Notes: a model not told the origin generated them from the sequence alone. A stretch of 64,000 bases of DNA from Cryptomeria japonica (GCF_030272615.1 NC_081413.1:446752538-446816537), one strand, 5' to 3'; positions 11,279 to 23,962 are shown, counted from the first letter of the stretch. Made by a program: numbers and translations.

Positions 11279-14085
11279 GGCACCTTCTAATTTTTTAAGA
11301 AATTTAGAGGTTGCCATATAAAATTTGCTAAGGTAAGGAAAAGTACACCACTGAAAGCTATTTGAGAAGGCCCTTTTGAGAGCTAATAGGTTGGGATCCT
11401 AGTAAACTTCATGAGAAATCACTTGGAGAATGTGTTGGACACGTTTCATTAAGTCCATATGTCCATTTTCTCCAAGCTCCTACAACTAGTTTTAACATGT
11501 TTTTGATGAACCTACTTTTAGGGGATTGCACAAATCTGCATGGTTCACATTTCCAAGAAAACCTGAGTAGCCTACTTTGGAGGCTTATAACTTGCACCAT
11601 GTTAATCGTCATGAGTAGATTCTTGTCCCTTTGAGTTCCCTACAAAATTATGCACTACCCTGCTCATTTTTTAGACTCGTATGATTTCATTTGACCTGAT
11701 TGCTAAAGCCAAATCATTTGCAGTTTGTTGTTTTCTGCAAATCAGACAGTGTCAAACAATAGTTCAATACCCTTTTCCAAATTTTGTATTTAACACCCGA
11801 TTGACCTGCAATCAAAAGTGGTAGTACGACATGACTCTGTTTAGGTTTGTCTACCATCTACCCAATTTGTAGCCCCTCAGCTCTTCGTTTGGTCAGTTTT
11901 CAAGGCTCATTCCATATGGACTTTTTCAGTGTTTCAAATAACATGTTCAGAAGTTGTAGAGTAGGCAACTTTAAGGGTGAATAATTTTCACATTTAATAA
12001 AATTGGAACAATCCCTCTTGCGTACATACTCAGGGTACCTAAATGTACTAGTGTGTCAGATGGATGCCTTTGAGATGGTGATTTGACATTTTTCCTTATT
12101 AGTGATTAGAGGTGCTTCAATTTGTTTTCACTAATGCATCTTTTCATGATGGCGAAGTGGGCCATTTTGAGCATTAATATCTTTTGCCCGGATGATTATT
12201 TTCTCAAACCAATTGGTCCCTAAGATTCCTTGTAGTGAAATGAGCATGTGTGCCAGTTTCCAGCTCTTCATGATTTCATCTTATATGTTTTCAAATTTGT
12301 TTTGAAACTGGGTGTGAAGAGATTTCTGGCAGGTTTCAGTGCAGAAACAACTAAGTAGTGATATTTGGGGATTAAATTTCTTGTTTATCAGGAATCATCA
12401 AGCAATATTTTTTTGCAGGGTGATTAACAATATATCAGGCTATGTGCCTATCAAGTGGCACGGTCCGGGGTGGCCATTTTAGTGGTTTTTGAAGGTGGTT
12501 TATGGGGGTACATAGGTGGTTTTGGTCATTTTTGCAAAACAGTAAAAGCCAAGTTTCAATGATTAAATTTTTGTAGATGATTGATCTGAATGGATGTTCT
12601 AGGGGTTCCAGATCAGTTTTAGGGCCCAGTTGTTTGAGAACAAAATTTTTTTTAGTTGGGCCCGCCAAGGACCCAACTTGCCTTACCAAACAGTGAAGTT
12701 ATATTTGCAGGGTTGATGGTAATATTTTATTATTTTAATCATTATTATGATTTAAATAATAATTACATATGGGGTAAATTGGGAAAATGGTTCAAGAAAT
12801 TATTTAATAATGTTTTGAGATAACATTATTAAACATAGTATTAGGTGTTCAAAGTGTCATTTAAGTCGTTATATAATAATTTTAAATAAAAATGTGTATA
12901 GCATTTGGTGGGCCCGAAAGTAAAAAATCAAAATCAAATGCCACAAATTAAAATTTTGTGAGTCATTAAAAATTAAATAGAAAATTAAATATTTGCTATT
13001 CCCTTTTGGAAGGTTAATGAGCATGAATGTTTTATTATATGTTAGCTATCGCGTGATGGGAAAGAGGAGGGACGTTACTCATTGTGGCATTGCGGGAGGA
13101 AATGTATTTTCCCTAAAGTTGCCTATGAATTGGGTGCTAGGATTTTGTAAGCACATACGATGGAGAAGTTATGCCGGTACTTTAGATGCGATGCCCTACG
13201 GATGTGTGTGCAAAAGTGAGGATACATTGACATAGCATATGAATTTTTGAGGCCACGAGCTATAGGATTGACGCATAATGGATTTCTTGAAGAAGCAGTA
13301 GAAGATTTCAAACAAATGCAACAACAATGATATAGATCGAGTGTAGAATCAGAGACATGGTGCAAGATCTTTGGATTAGTGTGGGTTTTCATCAAATGTG
13401 AAATGGAAAGTATTGGCAAGACTTGTGAACTGTTCAAGAGTACCTTCAAGTGGTGTTATCTCACAGAGTGTAAATTAAGTAAAACAGTTTTAGATAAACT
13501 CTCAGTAAACTACAATCAACAGATGTATCACAATCTTGGTCGATATCCTTGCTACCAATGCCAATATAGGAGTCACTTTAGGTACGGTATGGACACCCAT
13601 CGAAGCACATAGAACAACGCATACACCTTGGCATACATGTATGCAAAATGTGAATGTTTTGACAAGGTATACAAAATGTTTTCACATCTCATTGAACCGT
13701 GATCTTGTAACAATGATATTTGCATGATATGTGGAAATGGGATCCCATAGAAGGCATAGACTGTAAAATATGCAAGAGTGCACTGATTGATAAATTTCAT
13801 CGAAACTTGCATGTGAATGTCAAAGGAATAGATTTAGATTCCACGACTCGTCTCAGTACCTCATGCCTGTGCTATTGTAGGATTTTTTAATGAATGATTG
13901 TTTTCTTTCAAAGTGAAAGAGAGGAATATTGTATGTTTTAATTAGGAAAAGCATGGAATTACAAGTGGCATATAAATTATTTGGTTGCTTCTCAGAAGCA
14001 TGCTCCCAAGATATGAAATAGCTGTAGCATATGTACAAAATGGATTTGAGGACAGGGTTTTGGAGATTACTAAAGTTTAGAAGAT
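11279..14085 (+). repeat. Large direct repeat X, copy 2
   Basis: The second, longer copy of 7360-9933. Most differences are single substitutions and short gaps, apart from 228 bp (between ATCTCA at 13458 and ATCTCA at 13686) that copy 1 lacks. The two copies are separated by 1.35 kb in the same orientation. Confidence 0.8.
13130..13870 (+). pseudogene. PPR-like gene remnant, copy 2
   Basis: The better preserved PPR-like remnant. Seen on the plus strand in different frames: NGFLEEAVEDFKQMQQQ at about 13277-13327; AYTLAYMYAKCECFDKVYKMF from about 13619; and DLVTMIFA with YVEMG near 13700-13740. The MYAKC string and the EEAVEDFKQMQ string are typical of PLS-class plant PPR repeats, and their order is right. 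TGA and TAG stops and at least two frameshifts separate the pieces. Family knowledge: PPR proteins act in RNA editing and processing in plastids and mitochondria. I infer a processed or captured fragment later duplicated with the X repeat. Confidence 0.5.
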
Positions 14086-15455
14086 CTGAATCAAATTCTT
14101 TGGATGCAATGATTTTATGTAGAATATGACTAAAGCAATAGAGTATAGAGGTCGTGTTATATATATTTTCTATGCTTGAGCAAGCCAAAACGTGAGAGCT
14201 CTGGAATATTGTATGCATCCATCAAAGAGTACACAGTAGAGGGATTTTTGTCAGATTTTATAGTTGCAATGTGTTGGTATAAATGAACATGAATGGGGAA
14301 GCATAGAAAAGGGGTGAAATTTTTTCACCCAAGGAACAAATTGTGGCAAATATTTTCTTTTCTTAACTCAGCTAAGTAAAATGAATTTCCACTTCAAAAG
14401 AAGAAACTAGTGCACATGAATAGAAATAAAGGCATCTCAGAAGTGATTAATTAAAAGTTAAATGTTTTGTCAAATGTGCTACTTTCTTGGGATATGAAGA
14501 GAGACGTTAGTAATTATATTGTTTTATGCTAAGTGCAAGTCACGTGTGGATAAAAAATAGAGCAGCTACAGGTTAGTTCTTGTTTTACCTTGTGAAATGT
14601 TTTTACACGTGCAAGTATTTTCACACAATTCAATACTTCTCATGATTGTGCAAGTAAATAATAAAGGGTGAGTATTAGTATTAAGGTAGTAATATTCATC
14701 AAATGTTTGTGTTGAAGAAGCTTTAGAATTGAAAAGTGTAAAGCCATTAGAAATGACTTGCCATTTCTTGAGAAAATATGAGAGATCTGGAGCAAGTTAT
14801 ATATGCCCAACAAAGTATAAAGATATTTTTCCAAACCCCTAGAATGAGAAGGGTTGATTTTATTATTGATGTAATTATTTTTGTTTTCACTTTAGGTGAA
14901 AAATAGTTTACCAACAGAGGCTTTATAATGTCGCAAATATTGTTTTTCACTTAAGTGATATTCGTCACATAAATATTTTTCATTGGTAAAGACAATGTGC
15001 CCGTAACATGGTAAGAATGGTAAAGTGATTTCACTTGTGTGAAAGCTTATACACAATAATATTTGTGAAAGGGAACTATTTTATTCAAATGAGGAATAGC
15101 TTTCGGGTGAATAAAATCATTATGATAATAAAAGTTAGTCAAAGGGGATGTTTTGTTGGCAAAGGTAAACCAATGAAGGTAAATGATGCTACAGTCAATT
15201 AATTTTGTCTCCCAATAATGCTATTCTCTTGAGAAGTTTATAATGAGGAGTTGAGTGATTATTTTCACTCAAATAAACATAACTCAGTAAATGTGAAAAT
15301 GACAAAGTCAATTGGTATTCTTTATACCAAGGTGAAAGGGTTGAATTAAAAGGTGTTTTCCCCATAAAGGTAAAAATTATTCATGACAAAGGTTTTTCAG
15401 CTGCAAATAAGGCAGAGGGTGAATATCTTCAGCAGGGCAGATATTTGGTGATGAA
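14086..15455. other. AT-rich sequence without recognised genes
   Basis: ORFs here are short and lack motifs. Repeated GTGAA/TTCAC words occur throughout. The sequence is interrupted by element B and resumes at 23968; the uninterrupted locus would read ...GATGAAATGGTAAAATGC. Confidence 0.4.
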
Positions 15456-15460
15456 ATGGT
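15456..15460. repeat. Element B: target-site duplication (left)
   Basis: ATGGT here and ATGGT at 23963-23967 flank the two LTRs exactly. Confidence 0.9.
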
Positions 15461-17097
15461 TGTTGAACATAGAGTACCACTAAGAGGGGGGTGAATCAGT
15501 GGTTAATAAACTTTTTGACCTTTCAAAGTAGCTTTAGAATACTTGTTAATAATTTAAGCACTAAACGATCAAACTGGTAAAGCAAGAAGGAAGGCCAAAG
15601 ATATCAATCATACCAATGTAACACACAACACCAGATGTACGAGGAAAACCCAATATGGGAAAAACCTTGGTGAGAAAAGCTGCTAGAGACTACTACTCCA
15701 ATCCATCCTCATAGGTAAAACACTGGATTACAAAGATTTTAAGGCACCAACCCAAAGAGAACCAACCCCTTCTGCTTTATGGCACCAACCCAAGGAGCAC
15801 CAACCCTTGCACCAAGCTCCAACTTGATGATGTATATTGAAATACAATTTAGATACAGTTAAGGCTTCTTGTTGCAAATGAATTTTTCAACTCTTAATCA
15901 AATATCTTGCTATCGTTTGATAGTCTTTTCTCCTCCATTGAATCTCACACCAATGGTTGTGAGATTTATATCTCCAATTCTTAGCCTCTATTATCAGTCT
16001 TTCTTTCTCACAATCCCACAACACACTATGTCACACCTGGATGTTGCCTTCCTCTACTACACCTTGTCAGTTTTGCTTAAATGTGAAACTATAGTTATAC
16101 CAGTACTTAATCACTATCAATTAAACCCTCTCACTGATTTGCTTGCTCACTTACTCTGTAACTTTCTTAGAATAAGTTGTAAGGCTCTGAATTTTTCTTT
16201 GCACTTAATCTCTCTTTTCTCTTCTTCTTCCTACAACATCAGCTTGCTATATCTTGAGTTCATATATTTATCACCATGGTGACCCACCAAGAAGCAATTC
16301 AAATTCGTAGCAGTTAGGGTTTCTTTTTGTCGACACAATCTTCATGAGATCCGATCCAATCTATCTTGGGTTGATCACCTATACTCTAGGGATGAATCTA
16401 TACACATTTCCATTACCCAATGCATACTTGCAAAAGATAGCAATCACATACAAGATTTTCTACCTTGAAATTTGTCGACACATCAAACACTTAGTTGTTT
16501 CCTTTTCAAGGTCTTCTTGCCATCAGATTTCCTTTGCATTGATCCAAGCGCCAACTGCTCCCTGATCTTCTTCTATTATCCTTTCTTCCTTGAGCTGCAT
16601 TAGTCAATTACAACCCCGTGACTTGTGGTTGTTTCATTAATGGTGACTAGTTTTTTCAACAACCACATCGATGTAGGTGTCACTGACCTCTGCACGTTTG
16701 CCACCTCAGCTCCACATGGCATCATAATGGTTAATCACTTAGCTCATCGACACATAGCTGATTCATACTTGATCATTCAATAAACTCATACTAGTACATC
16801 CATTTACTAGTGAGAGCTTCTTCTTCTACTAACCAGTAGCGCACACTTCACTAGTAAAAAATCTAACTTTATCATTTTGCCTCTTCAACAAAAATAGGTA
16901 TTTAACCTTCAGACCGATGTATTGCTCTACTAGCTATTACTCAACAAGTTAAATTGTAAATAATCTCTATCCCAATTTGTGCCTTACCGGTAAGCCTTCA
17001 TTCTATCTGCTCACTCTCATGTGAATTGCGATCATACCGGTCACTCCTTCATTCTTACCAGTTGACATCAATGACAACTTAATGCCAAATGCCAATA
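15461..17097 (-). repeat. Element B: 3' LTR
   Basis: Starts TGTTGAACATAG at 15461, matching TTTTGAACATAG at 22496, and ends GCCAATA next to the polypurine tract; the terminal CA has become TA. It keeps about 120 bp (roughly 15772-15893) that the 5' LTR lacks, and contains two GGCACCAACCC repeats. The plus-strand ORF 15869-16282 lies inside the LTR and is not supported as a gene. Confidence 0.85.
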
Positions 17098-17098
17098 A

Positions 17099-17109
17099 TC
17101 TCCCCCTTT
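17099..17109 (-). other. Element B: polypurine tract
   Basis: AAAGGGGGAGA on the minus strand, directly inside the 3' LTR. Further CTCCCCCT-type runs follow at about 17156, 17191, 17214 and 17236, between the tract and the RNase H end. Confidence 0.75.
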
Positions 17110-17339
17110 AGCATTTATATCAACTTATCCTAAGACACTTCATATCGGTACATTTCTCCCCCTTTGACACAATGACAAAGGTTACTATTTACTCCCCCTT
17201 TGATCATACCAAGCTCCCCCTTCAACCACTATCAACTCCCCCTGAGCCACATAAATCTTTTCAGGTAGATGACACAACTCCCAACTTGTGTTAGAGGTAC
17301 TCAAAAGTTCTTACCGGTAATAGTTTAGTGAAAATGTAT

Positions 17340-18800
17340 GCTACTTGTTCTCTAGTAGGAACATAATCCATCCTCACCTCCTATCCTTCAACCTTCTCTC
17401 TGAGAAAATGATACTTGATAGAAATGTGCTTTGTTTTGGAATGCATCACTGAATTCTTTTCTATGTTGATTGCACTCGAATTGTGACACCGGATGAGCAT
17501 AGGACCAGTGATGTCCACCTATATGTCTTTGAGGGTCTGCTTCAGCCAAAGCACTTGAGAGCAGCATGTAGCAACAATGATGTATTCAGCTTCAACAGTA
17601 GATAGAGAGAGTGAGTATTGCTTCTTGCTATGCCATAAGACCAATTGGTCACCTAAATAGAATACACCACCACTTGTGCTCTTCCGATCATCAATGCAGC
17701 CTACCCAATTAGCATCAATGTATGCTTCCAAGATGAAATCTCCTTGTTTATGATACCATAATCCATAACTGAGTGTCCCTTCTAGGTACCTAAAGATTCT
17801 ACTTACAACATTCATATGTGACTTCTTAGGTGCATCTTGAAATCTAGCCACCATGCATACTACTTGTACTATATCCGGTCTAGAAGAAGTCAGATACAAT
17901 AGACTGTCTATCATAGATCTATATAGAGTCTCATCCACCATCGGTGATTCATCATTCTCTCAATCTACTATTCATCACCATGGGAGTACTTACTGGTTTA
18001 CAACCTTCCAGTTGGAATTTCCTCAATATCTACTTTGCATACTTGATTTGTGAGATAAAGATTCCTTTATCTTGCTGTAGTATCTGCAAACCAAGGAAGT
18101 ATGTCAATTCACCAAGCATTGACATCTCAAATTATGACTACATCTGATCAGCAAATTATTTGCAGAGGGTGTCCTTGTTGCCTCTAAAGATAATGCCATC
18201 TACATACACAACCACAATGATCATGTGGTTCCCATCTTTCTTTATGTACAAATTTCTATTAGCACTTCCCTTTTTGAATCCCTGCTCCTTCAAGTACTGA
18301 TCTAATCTTGAATACCATGCTCTATGAGCTTGCTTTAGACCATACATGGCCTTCTTCAACTAGCACACAAATGTCACATCATCATGTAGTAGAAACCCTT
18401 ATGTTTGCTCCATGTACACTTCTTCCAAATTTCCATTTAGGAAGGCAAATTTTACATCCATTTGGTATACTGTATAACCCTTGTAGGAAGAGAAGGCTAG
18501 AAACATTCTAATTCCTTCTAATCTATCTATCGATGCAAATTTTTCTTCAAAGCCAATCCCCTCTACCTAAGAGTATCCTTTGCACACCAGTCTAGATTTA
18601 TGCCTAACAATCTTACCTTCTTCATTCATCTTATTCTGGTAGACCCATTTTGTGCCAATGATGTTCTTGTCTTTCGGTCTAGAGACTAATTCCCAAGTCT
18701 TGTTCATCTCAAGTTGTTGTAGTTCTTCTTCCATGGCATCCATCCACTCTTGTCTTTTGCTAGCCTCATTGAATATTTTGGGTTCAACATCAGTCATGAG
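17340..18800 (-). pseudogene. Element B: reverse transcriptase-RNase H remnant
   Basis: RT copies element RNA into DNA and RNase H removes the RNA strand. Seen, reading leftward: WVYQNKMNEEGKIVRHKSRLVCKG (18650-18570), YQMDVKFAFLNG (near 18460), KAMYGLKQAHRAWYSRLDQYL, then YVDGIIFRGN (18207-18180). The catalytic YVDD box therefore reads YVDG, the changed codon being 18195-18197. RNase H is in 17519-17941 with AYIDANWVGC, DDRKSTSGG and STVEAEY. Past 17519 come HSKTKHISIKYHFL and a final FTKLLP-like end near 17360. Several stops and frameshifts separate these blocks. Copia-type RVT_2 assignment is firm. Confidence 0.85.
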
Positions 18801-19007
18801 GCAGAGGTTGACTTGTTCATCATTATGAGAAAATCTTCTTCTAGTCTACACACCATCACTCTTATTTCCTAAAATTTTCTCTTCTGGGCGATTCAGCTAT
18901 ACATACTAGTTGGGAGCCTTCTTGGATGCTTCCTCTGGTTCAATGTCTAACTAAGATTCATCATCTTCATCACCTAAATTATCATATTGGTTAACCTTTT
19001 GTTGACA

Positions 19008-20220
19008 TCATTTGTGCATATCCTCATCAACTTTTACATCCACATTCTCAATGACTTTTCTTAGTCTTTTGTTGTAGTATTTGTAGGCCTTGTTGTTAGA
19101 TGAGTAAACAAGGAAGATTCCTTCATCACTCCTAGAGTCAAAACTTCCTAGTCCATCCATATATTTCTTGATGAAGCACTTGCTTCCAAATACCTTGAAG
19201 TAGTTGACTGATGCCTTCTGGTCATACCACAACTCATAAGGTGTCATTTTGTTGTTTGTTTTTAATTGAACCTAGTTCAAAGTATATGCAACAATATGAA
19301 CAACTTCATTCCAATATGTGTTCGATAGACTGGCCTCATTTAACATGGTTCTGGACATCTCCTTGACTATCATGTTCTTCCTTTCTACCACACCATTTTG
19401 ATGTGGTGTCCTAAGAGATGAGTATTGTCTTCTAATTTCATGTTTTTCACAATAATTTTCAAATTCATTTGATGTAAACTCTCCACCCCGATCTGATCTT
19501 CGGCATTTTAAGCTGCACCCACTTTCTTTCTCCACCATTTTCCTAAAGATCTTGAATCTTTCAAATGGTTGTGATTTATCTTTCTCCTACAATTGTTCTT
19601 GTCCTAGTTAGACCGCACAGATCTGTATGCATAATTTCAACAGATCTTGAGGTGTTGTACTCTTTTGTCTTGAAGCTCACCTTAGTTTTCTTTCCTTTCA
19701 CACATTCATCACAAAATATGCTTACCGATTTGATGATGAGTGGAATATTCCTCACACACCCCTTTCTTCTTACTGCAACTAGGTTATCAAAGTTTATGTG
19801 GCCTAATCTTTGTTGTCACAAACAACTTGCATTTAATTGTCCTAACATACATTGGGACTCAGAGAATTCCTTTAGATTCTAAACATTTCCATATGTTCTC
19901 TTTCCTTCTACCACAACTTGACCATTACTATCTTTCTTTATCTATCAACTAGTTGAGTCAAAGGTGAATTTGTAACCTTTGTCACACATTTGACTCACAC
20001 TCAATAGATTGTGCTCAAGGCCTTCCACATAATATACATCATGTGCCTTCAATTTTCCATCAATACTTAGAGTTCATTTTCCCTTTATTTTGATGGAAGA
20101 GTTGACTCCAAACCTTACTGAACCACTATTTCAGTGTTTAAGTTTGATGAATTTCCTTTTGTCACTAGTCATGTGCTTGGAGCAACCACTATCTACAACC
20201 CATAGGTTTTTCCTTTCAAC
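19008..20220 (-). pseudogene. Element B: protease-integrase remnant
   Basis: Protease cuts the polyprotein; integrase inserts the DNA copy. Seen: WVVDSGCSKHMT near 20205-20170, with the D-S-G active triad of aspartic protease. A CDECVKGKK zinc-site end lies near 19710. Integrase core: MHTDLCG (about 19640-19620), RRSDRGGEF (about 19500) and HQNGVVERKN (about 19400), so all three DDE acidic positions survive. The GKCFIKK...DEGIFLVYSSNNKAYKYYNKR block (19008-19247) is the copia integrase C-terminal region. Open pieces are 19008-19247 and 19272-19538, separated by stops. Confidence 0.85.
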
Positions 20221-20232
20221 ATGTAAGGTAGT

Positions 20233-22429
20233 CTACACTATGAGACTTGATTCTGCCTTTTCCTTTTCTTTCTCAACCCATACCGGTTTGGTTTCCTTCT
20301 TCTTGTCAGTTGCTATATTGTGCTCAGATTTAGTTACCGATTCTTGACCAAGATTTGTCTTCTTCTGCTTGATCTTCTGGTTTTTACACAACTTTTCTAT
20401 GTGTCCAAACTCTTGATAGTTATAGCATTTTACATCTTCATATAAGCGAGCATCCTTAAAATTATTGTGGGGTATCAGTTTATTCTTCCTATATTCAAAA
20501 ATCTTATGACCATATCCATTGCATTGATAGTAGACAACATTCATATCATAGAGTGCATTAAATGGATTTCCACTTTCATAACTCATAGAGGGCTTATTGA
20601 TTAATCTATAATTAGACATTTTATGTCCGAGGTTTTTACACCAGTAATAGTAAGCATGAAAGTTTGAAACATACCGGTTAGGTTGCCTTGGTCCTGAATG
20701 GGACTTCCTCACCGGGGGTCTTCCCTTCATGTTGTTGAATCTGGTGAAACCTTCATGATCAACCCTTTCATTTCTCCTTGGATCTTCATGTTGAAACAAG
20801 AAGTGCGGCCTCCATTTCATTGTTGTATATCGATTTGAGTGGTGATTTCCAACAGCATCTGCATATGTCTTTTTGTCGGTATCCTTGCCTACAGCGAATG
20901 CCTTCTTTTCTTCACCTTCAAAAGAAGAGGGGAACTTTATTTATTTTCTGAATTTATCTTTGTGGGATGAACTTTGACCTACTTCAAATCCTAAACCACC
21001 AGTGTCTTTGGATTGCTTCTATTTTCTCAACATCTTGTCTAAGGCCTTGATGTTGCCTTCACATTTGCTCCTTATTTTTTATTTCTTCCTTACTTTCTTC
21101 AAGCTTCTTTCTGAGCTTCACTATCTCTTCTTCCAACTCTTGATGCTCATTTTCCTTCTTTGTCAGATTAGAGGATGTAGCTTCACATATCCTCTTAGTT
21201 TCTTCTAGCTACAATTTCAAGTCAGATATATCTTGACTGGACTAATCCAAGGATTTCTTCAAGAGGTCTTGTTCATCTACTGCAGCAAGATTGACCTTTT
21301 TGAGTTCTCTTCTTGTTTTTATCAATTCCTCAAGAGCACTGATAAGTTCACCTTCCAAGTCCACTTTAGCTTCAATATCCTTTTCTCCCTCCTCTTCATC
21401 AATAGGTTCACCAAGTGCCATGAAGAGATTGAATTTTTTGTCATTCTCATGGTAATCATCTTTTGATGCATTTTCTTCATCTATTGTATCATCCTCAATA
21501 GTATATAGGCTCTTCTGATTTCGGTAGCCTCTCCTTCCTTTCCAATAATTGTTTCTTTCTCTATGTTTGCCAATAGATTTTATGAACTCTCTTGACTCCT
21601 CTCCACCAGTTTCTTTGTGAGGATAATTTGCAGCAAAGTGTCTAACATTCCTATAGTTGAAACAATTAAGTGATAGCTTTCCTTTATACTAACCAAATCC
21701 TCTTTTGAGCTTCCTGACAAAGTTTGCTACTTCTACATTAGAATCTTCACTAGATTCTTTATTAGTAGTTGTTTCTTTCCCCCTTTTGGTGATGTTGAAT
21801 GTTGCTTCTTTTCTTAAAGAAGTATCACCAGTTGTTCTCATCTCATAGGCTGTCAGTGAGCCAAATAAGTCATCCATTGTAAAAGTCTTCAAATCCTTGG
21901 CTTCTTCTATGGCAGACACCTTAGTAGCATACTTGGGTGTGAGAGATCTAAGTACCTTCTTGAAAATAATCTCATCTGTAATCTCTTCTCCAAGTCCTTT
22001 GATGTTGTTCATAGTTTCATCAAATTTGTGAAGATATTCTACAATCTTTTCATCGTCTTTCATATTGATGCTTTTAAGTTGGCCCCTTAGTGCTTGGAGA
22101 TTGGTCTCTTTGACTTTTGCATCTCCTTCAAACAACCTCTGCAATTGATCCCAAGTCTCCTTTGCTGAAACATAGTGCATGACTTTGATAAACTCATTAT
22201 CTGACAACCCACTCAAGATAGCATGTTTGGGCTTTGCATTGTTCTCATACTCCTTTTTGGCATCCGGATCAATGGAAGGAATACTAGGAATATCATACCC
22301 ATTCTTGATAGACATCCACACATCAAAACCTAGGGAGGAAATATAGGTCTCCATTCTTCTACTCCAGAAGGCATAGTTGGATCCATCAAACATGAGAGCT
22401 TTTGAGGAAGAAGACTCATTTCATGCCAT
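20233..22429 (-). pseudogene. Element B: long gag with UBN2 domain and several zinc knuckles
   Basis: Capsid/nucleocapsid precursor. Start chosen at 22429 (MA-stop-NESSSSKALMFDGSNYAFW), where the third codon is TGA. The piece 21689-22393 (234 aa) is a copia gag UBN2 domain: WSRRMETYISSLGFDVW, ETWDQLQRLFEG, EKIVEYLHKFDETM. A TAA follows, then a decayed knuckle CFNYRNVRHFAANYP. Next come an acidic segment and a Glu/Lys/Leu-rich coiled coil (about 21500-21050). Last, 20233-20820 has three more knuckle-like motifs: YYYWCKNLGHKMSNY, YYQCNGYGHKIFEY and CYNYQEFGHIEKLC, each missing one or more Cys. The frame is broken between 21688 and 20821. This layout recalls Sirevirus gags. Confidence 0.8.
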
Positions 22430-22481
22430 TGTGTTCAAAGTCCACAATCTACCCAAGGTTTAAAGATAACTGAGAACATGT

Positions 22482-22493
22482 GCTTTGGTACCA
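22482..22493 (-). other. Element B: primer-binding site
   Basis: Minus strand TGGTACCAAAGC, two changes from TGGTATCAGAGC (initiator Met tRNA), separated by two bases from the 5' LTR. Confidence 0.8.
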
Positions 22494-22495
22494 AT

Positions 22496-23962
22496 TTTTG
22501 AACATAGAGTACCACTAAGAGGGGGTGAATCAATGGTTCCTAAACTTTTTGACCTTTCAAAGCAACTTCAAAATACATGTTAATAATTTAAGCACAAAAT
22601 GATCAAACTGGTAAAGAAAGAAGGAAGGCCAAAGAGATCAATCATATCAGTGCAACACACAACACCAGATGCACAAGGAAAACCCAATATGGGAAAAACC
22701 TCAGTGAGAAAATTTGTTGGAGACTACTGCTCCAATCCATCCTCACAAGTAAAACACTGGATTACAAATATTTTACGGCACTAACCTAAGGAGAACCAAC
22801 CCCTGGAACTCTTGATCAAATATCTTGCTGTCAGTTGATAGTCCTTTCTCCCCCACTGAATCTCACTCTACCCATTGTGAGATTTCTATGTCTAATTCTT
22901 GGCCTCTATTATCACTCTTTCTTTCTCACAGTCCCACCACACACTATGTCACACATGGATGTTGCCTTCCTCTACTACACCTTGCCAATTTTTATTAACT
23001 GAGAAACTACATTTATACAGATACTCAATCACTATCGGTTAAACCCTCTCACTAGTTTTCTTTCTCACTTTGCAAATTTCTTAGAATAAGTTATAAGGCC
23101 AACAATTATTCTTTGCACTTAATCTCTCTATTCTCTTCTTCTTCCTTGCAACATCAACTTGCTCTATCTTGAGCTCATATATTCATCACCATCATTTCCT
23201 ACCAAGAAGCAATTCAAATTCAAAGCAGTTAGGGTTTCCTTTTCCCAACACTATGTTCATGAGATCCGATCTAGTCTATCTTGGATTGATCACTTGTACT
23301 CAAGGGATGCTTCTGTACACATTTCCATTGCCCATGCATACTTGCAAAACATAGCAATCACATTGTTTCCTTTTCGAGGTCTTCTTGCAATCTAATTTCC
23401 TTTGCATTGATCTAGGTGCCAACTGCTCCTTGATCTTCCTTTGTTATCCTTTCTTCCTCAAGATTAATCAGTTACAATCCCATGATTTGTGGTTGTTTGA
23501 TTAATGTCGATTAGTTGTTTCAACAACCACATTGATGGAGGCTTCACCAACCTCTACATGTTTGCCACCTCATCTCCACATGGCATCACAATGGTCAATC
23601 ACTTAGCTCACCAACATATAGCCAATTCATACTTGAGCATTCAACAAACTCATACCGATGCATCCATTTACTAGTGAGACATTCTTCTTCTGCTAATAGG
23701 TAGTGTACACTTCACTGGTAACACACATAAATTTATCATTTTGCCTCTTCAATAAAAATAGGCAGTTAACCTTCAGACCAATATATTGCTCATCCGGTTG
23801 TTACTCAACAAGTTAATATGTACACAGTCTTCATCTCGGTGTATGCCTTACTAGTAAGCCTTCATTCTATCTGCTCACTCTCATGTGAATTGCCATCATA
23901 CCAGCCACTCCTTCATTCTTACTGGTTGACATCAATGACAACTTAATGCCAAAATGTCAACA
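22496..23962 (-). repeat. Element B: 5' LTR
   Basis: Pairs with 15461-17097. Starts TTTTGAACATAG (one change from TG at the end) and ends AATGTCAACA next to the duplicated ATGGT. It lacks about 120 bp present in the 3' LTR. The GAGGGGGTGAATCA box near its start is shared with the LTRs of elements C and E. Confidence 0.85.

Larger units (their letters stand above)
15461..23962 (-). mobile_element. Element B: complete Ty1/copia retrotransposon
   Basis: Full 8.5-kb element on the minus strand. It has LTRs of 1.64 kb (left, 3') and 1.47 kb (right, 5'), a polypurine tract, pol, gag and a primer site in the right order, with a perfect 5-bp target duplication ATGGT. Protease precedes integrase and integrase precedes RT, which is the copia order. 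The gag layout (UBN2 domain, knuckle, coiled coil, further knuckles) is Sirevirus-like. All coding parts carry stops, so it is inactive. Confidence 0.9.

Noticed and set aside
15869-16282. Plus-strand ORF of 137 aa
   Set aside because: Lies within element B's 3' LTR; the matching part of the 5' LTR does not keep it open.
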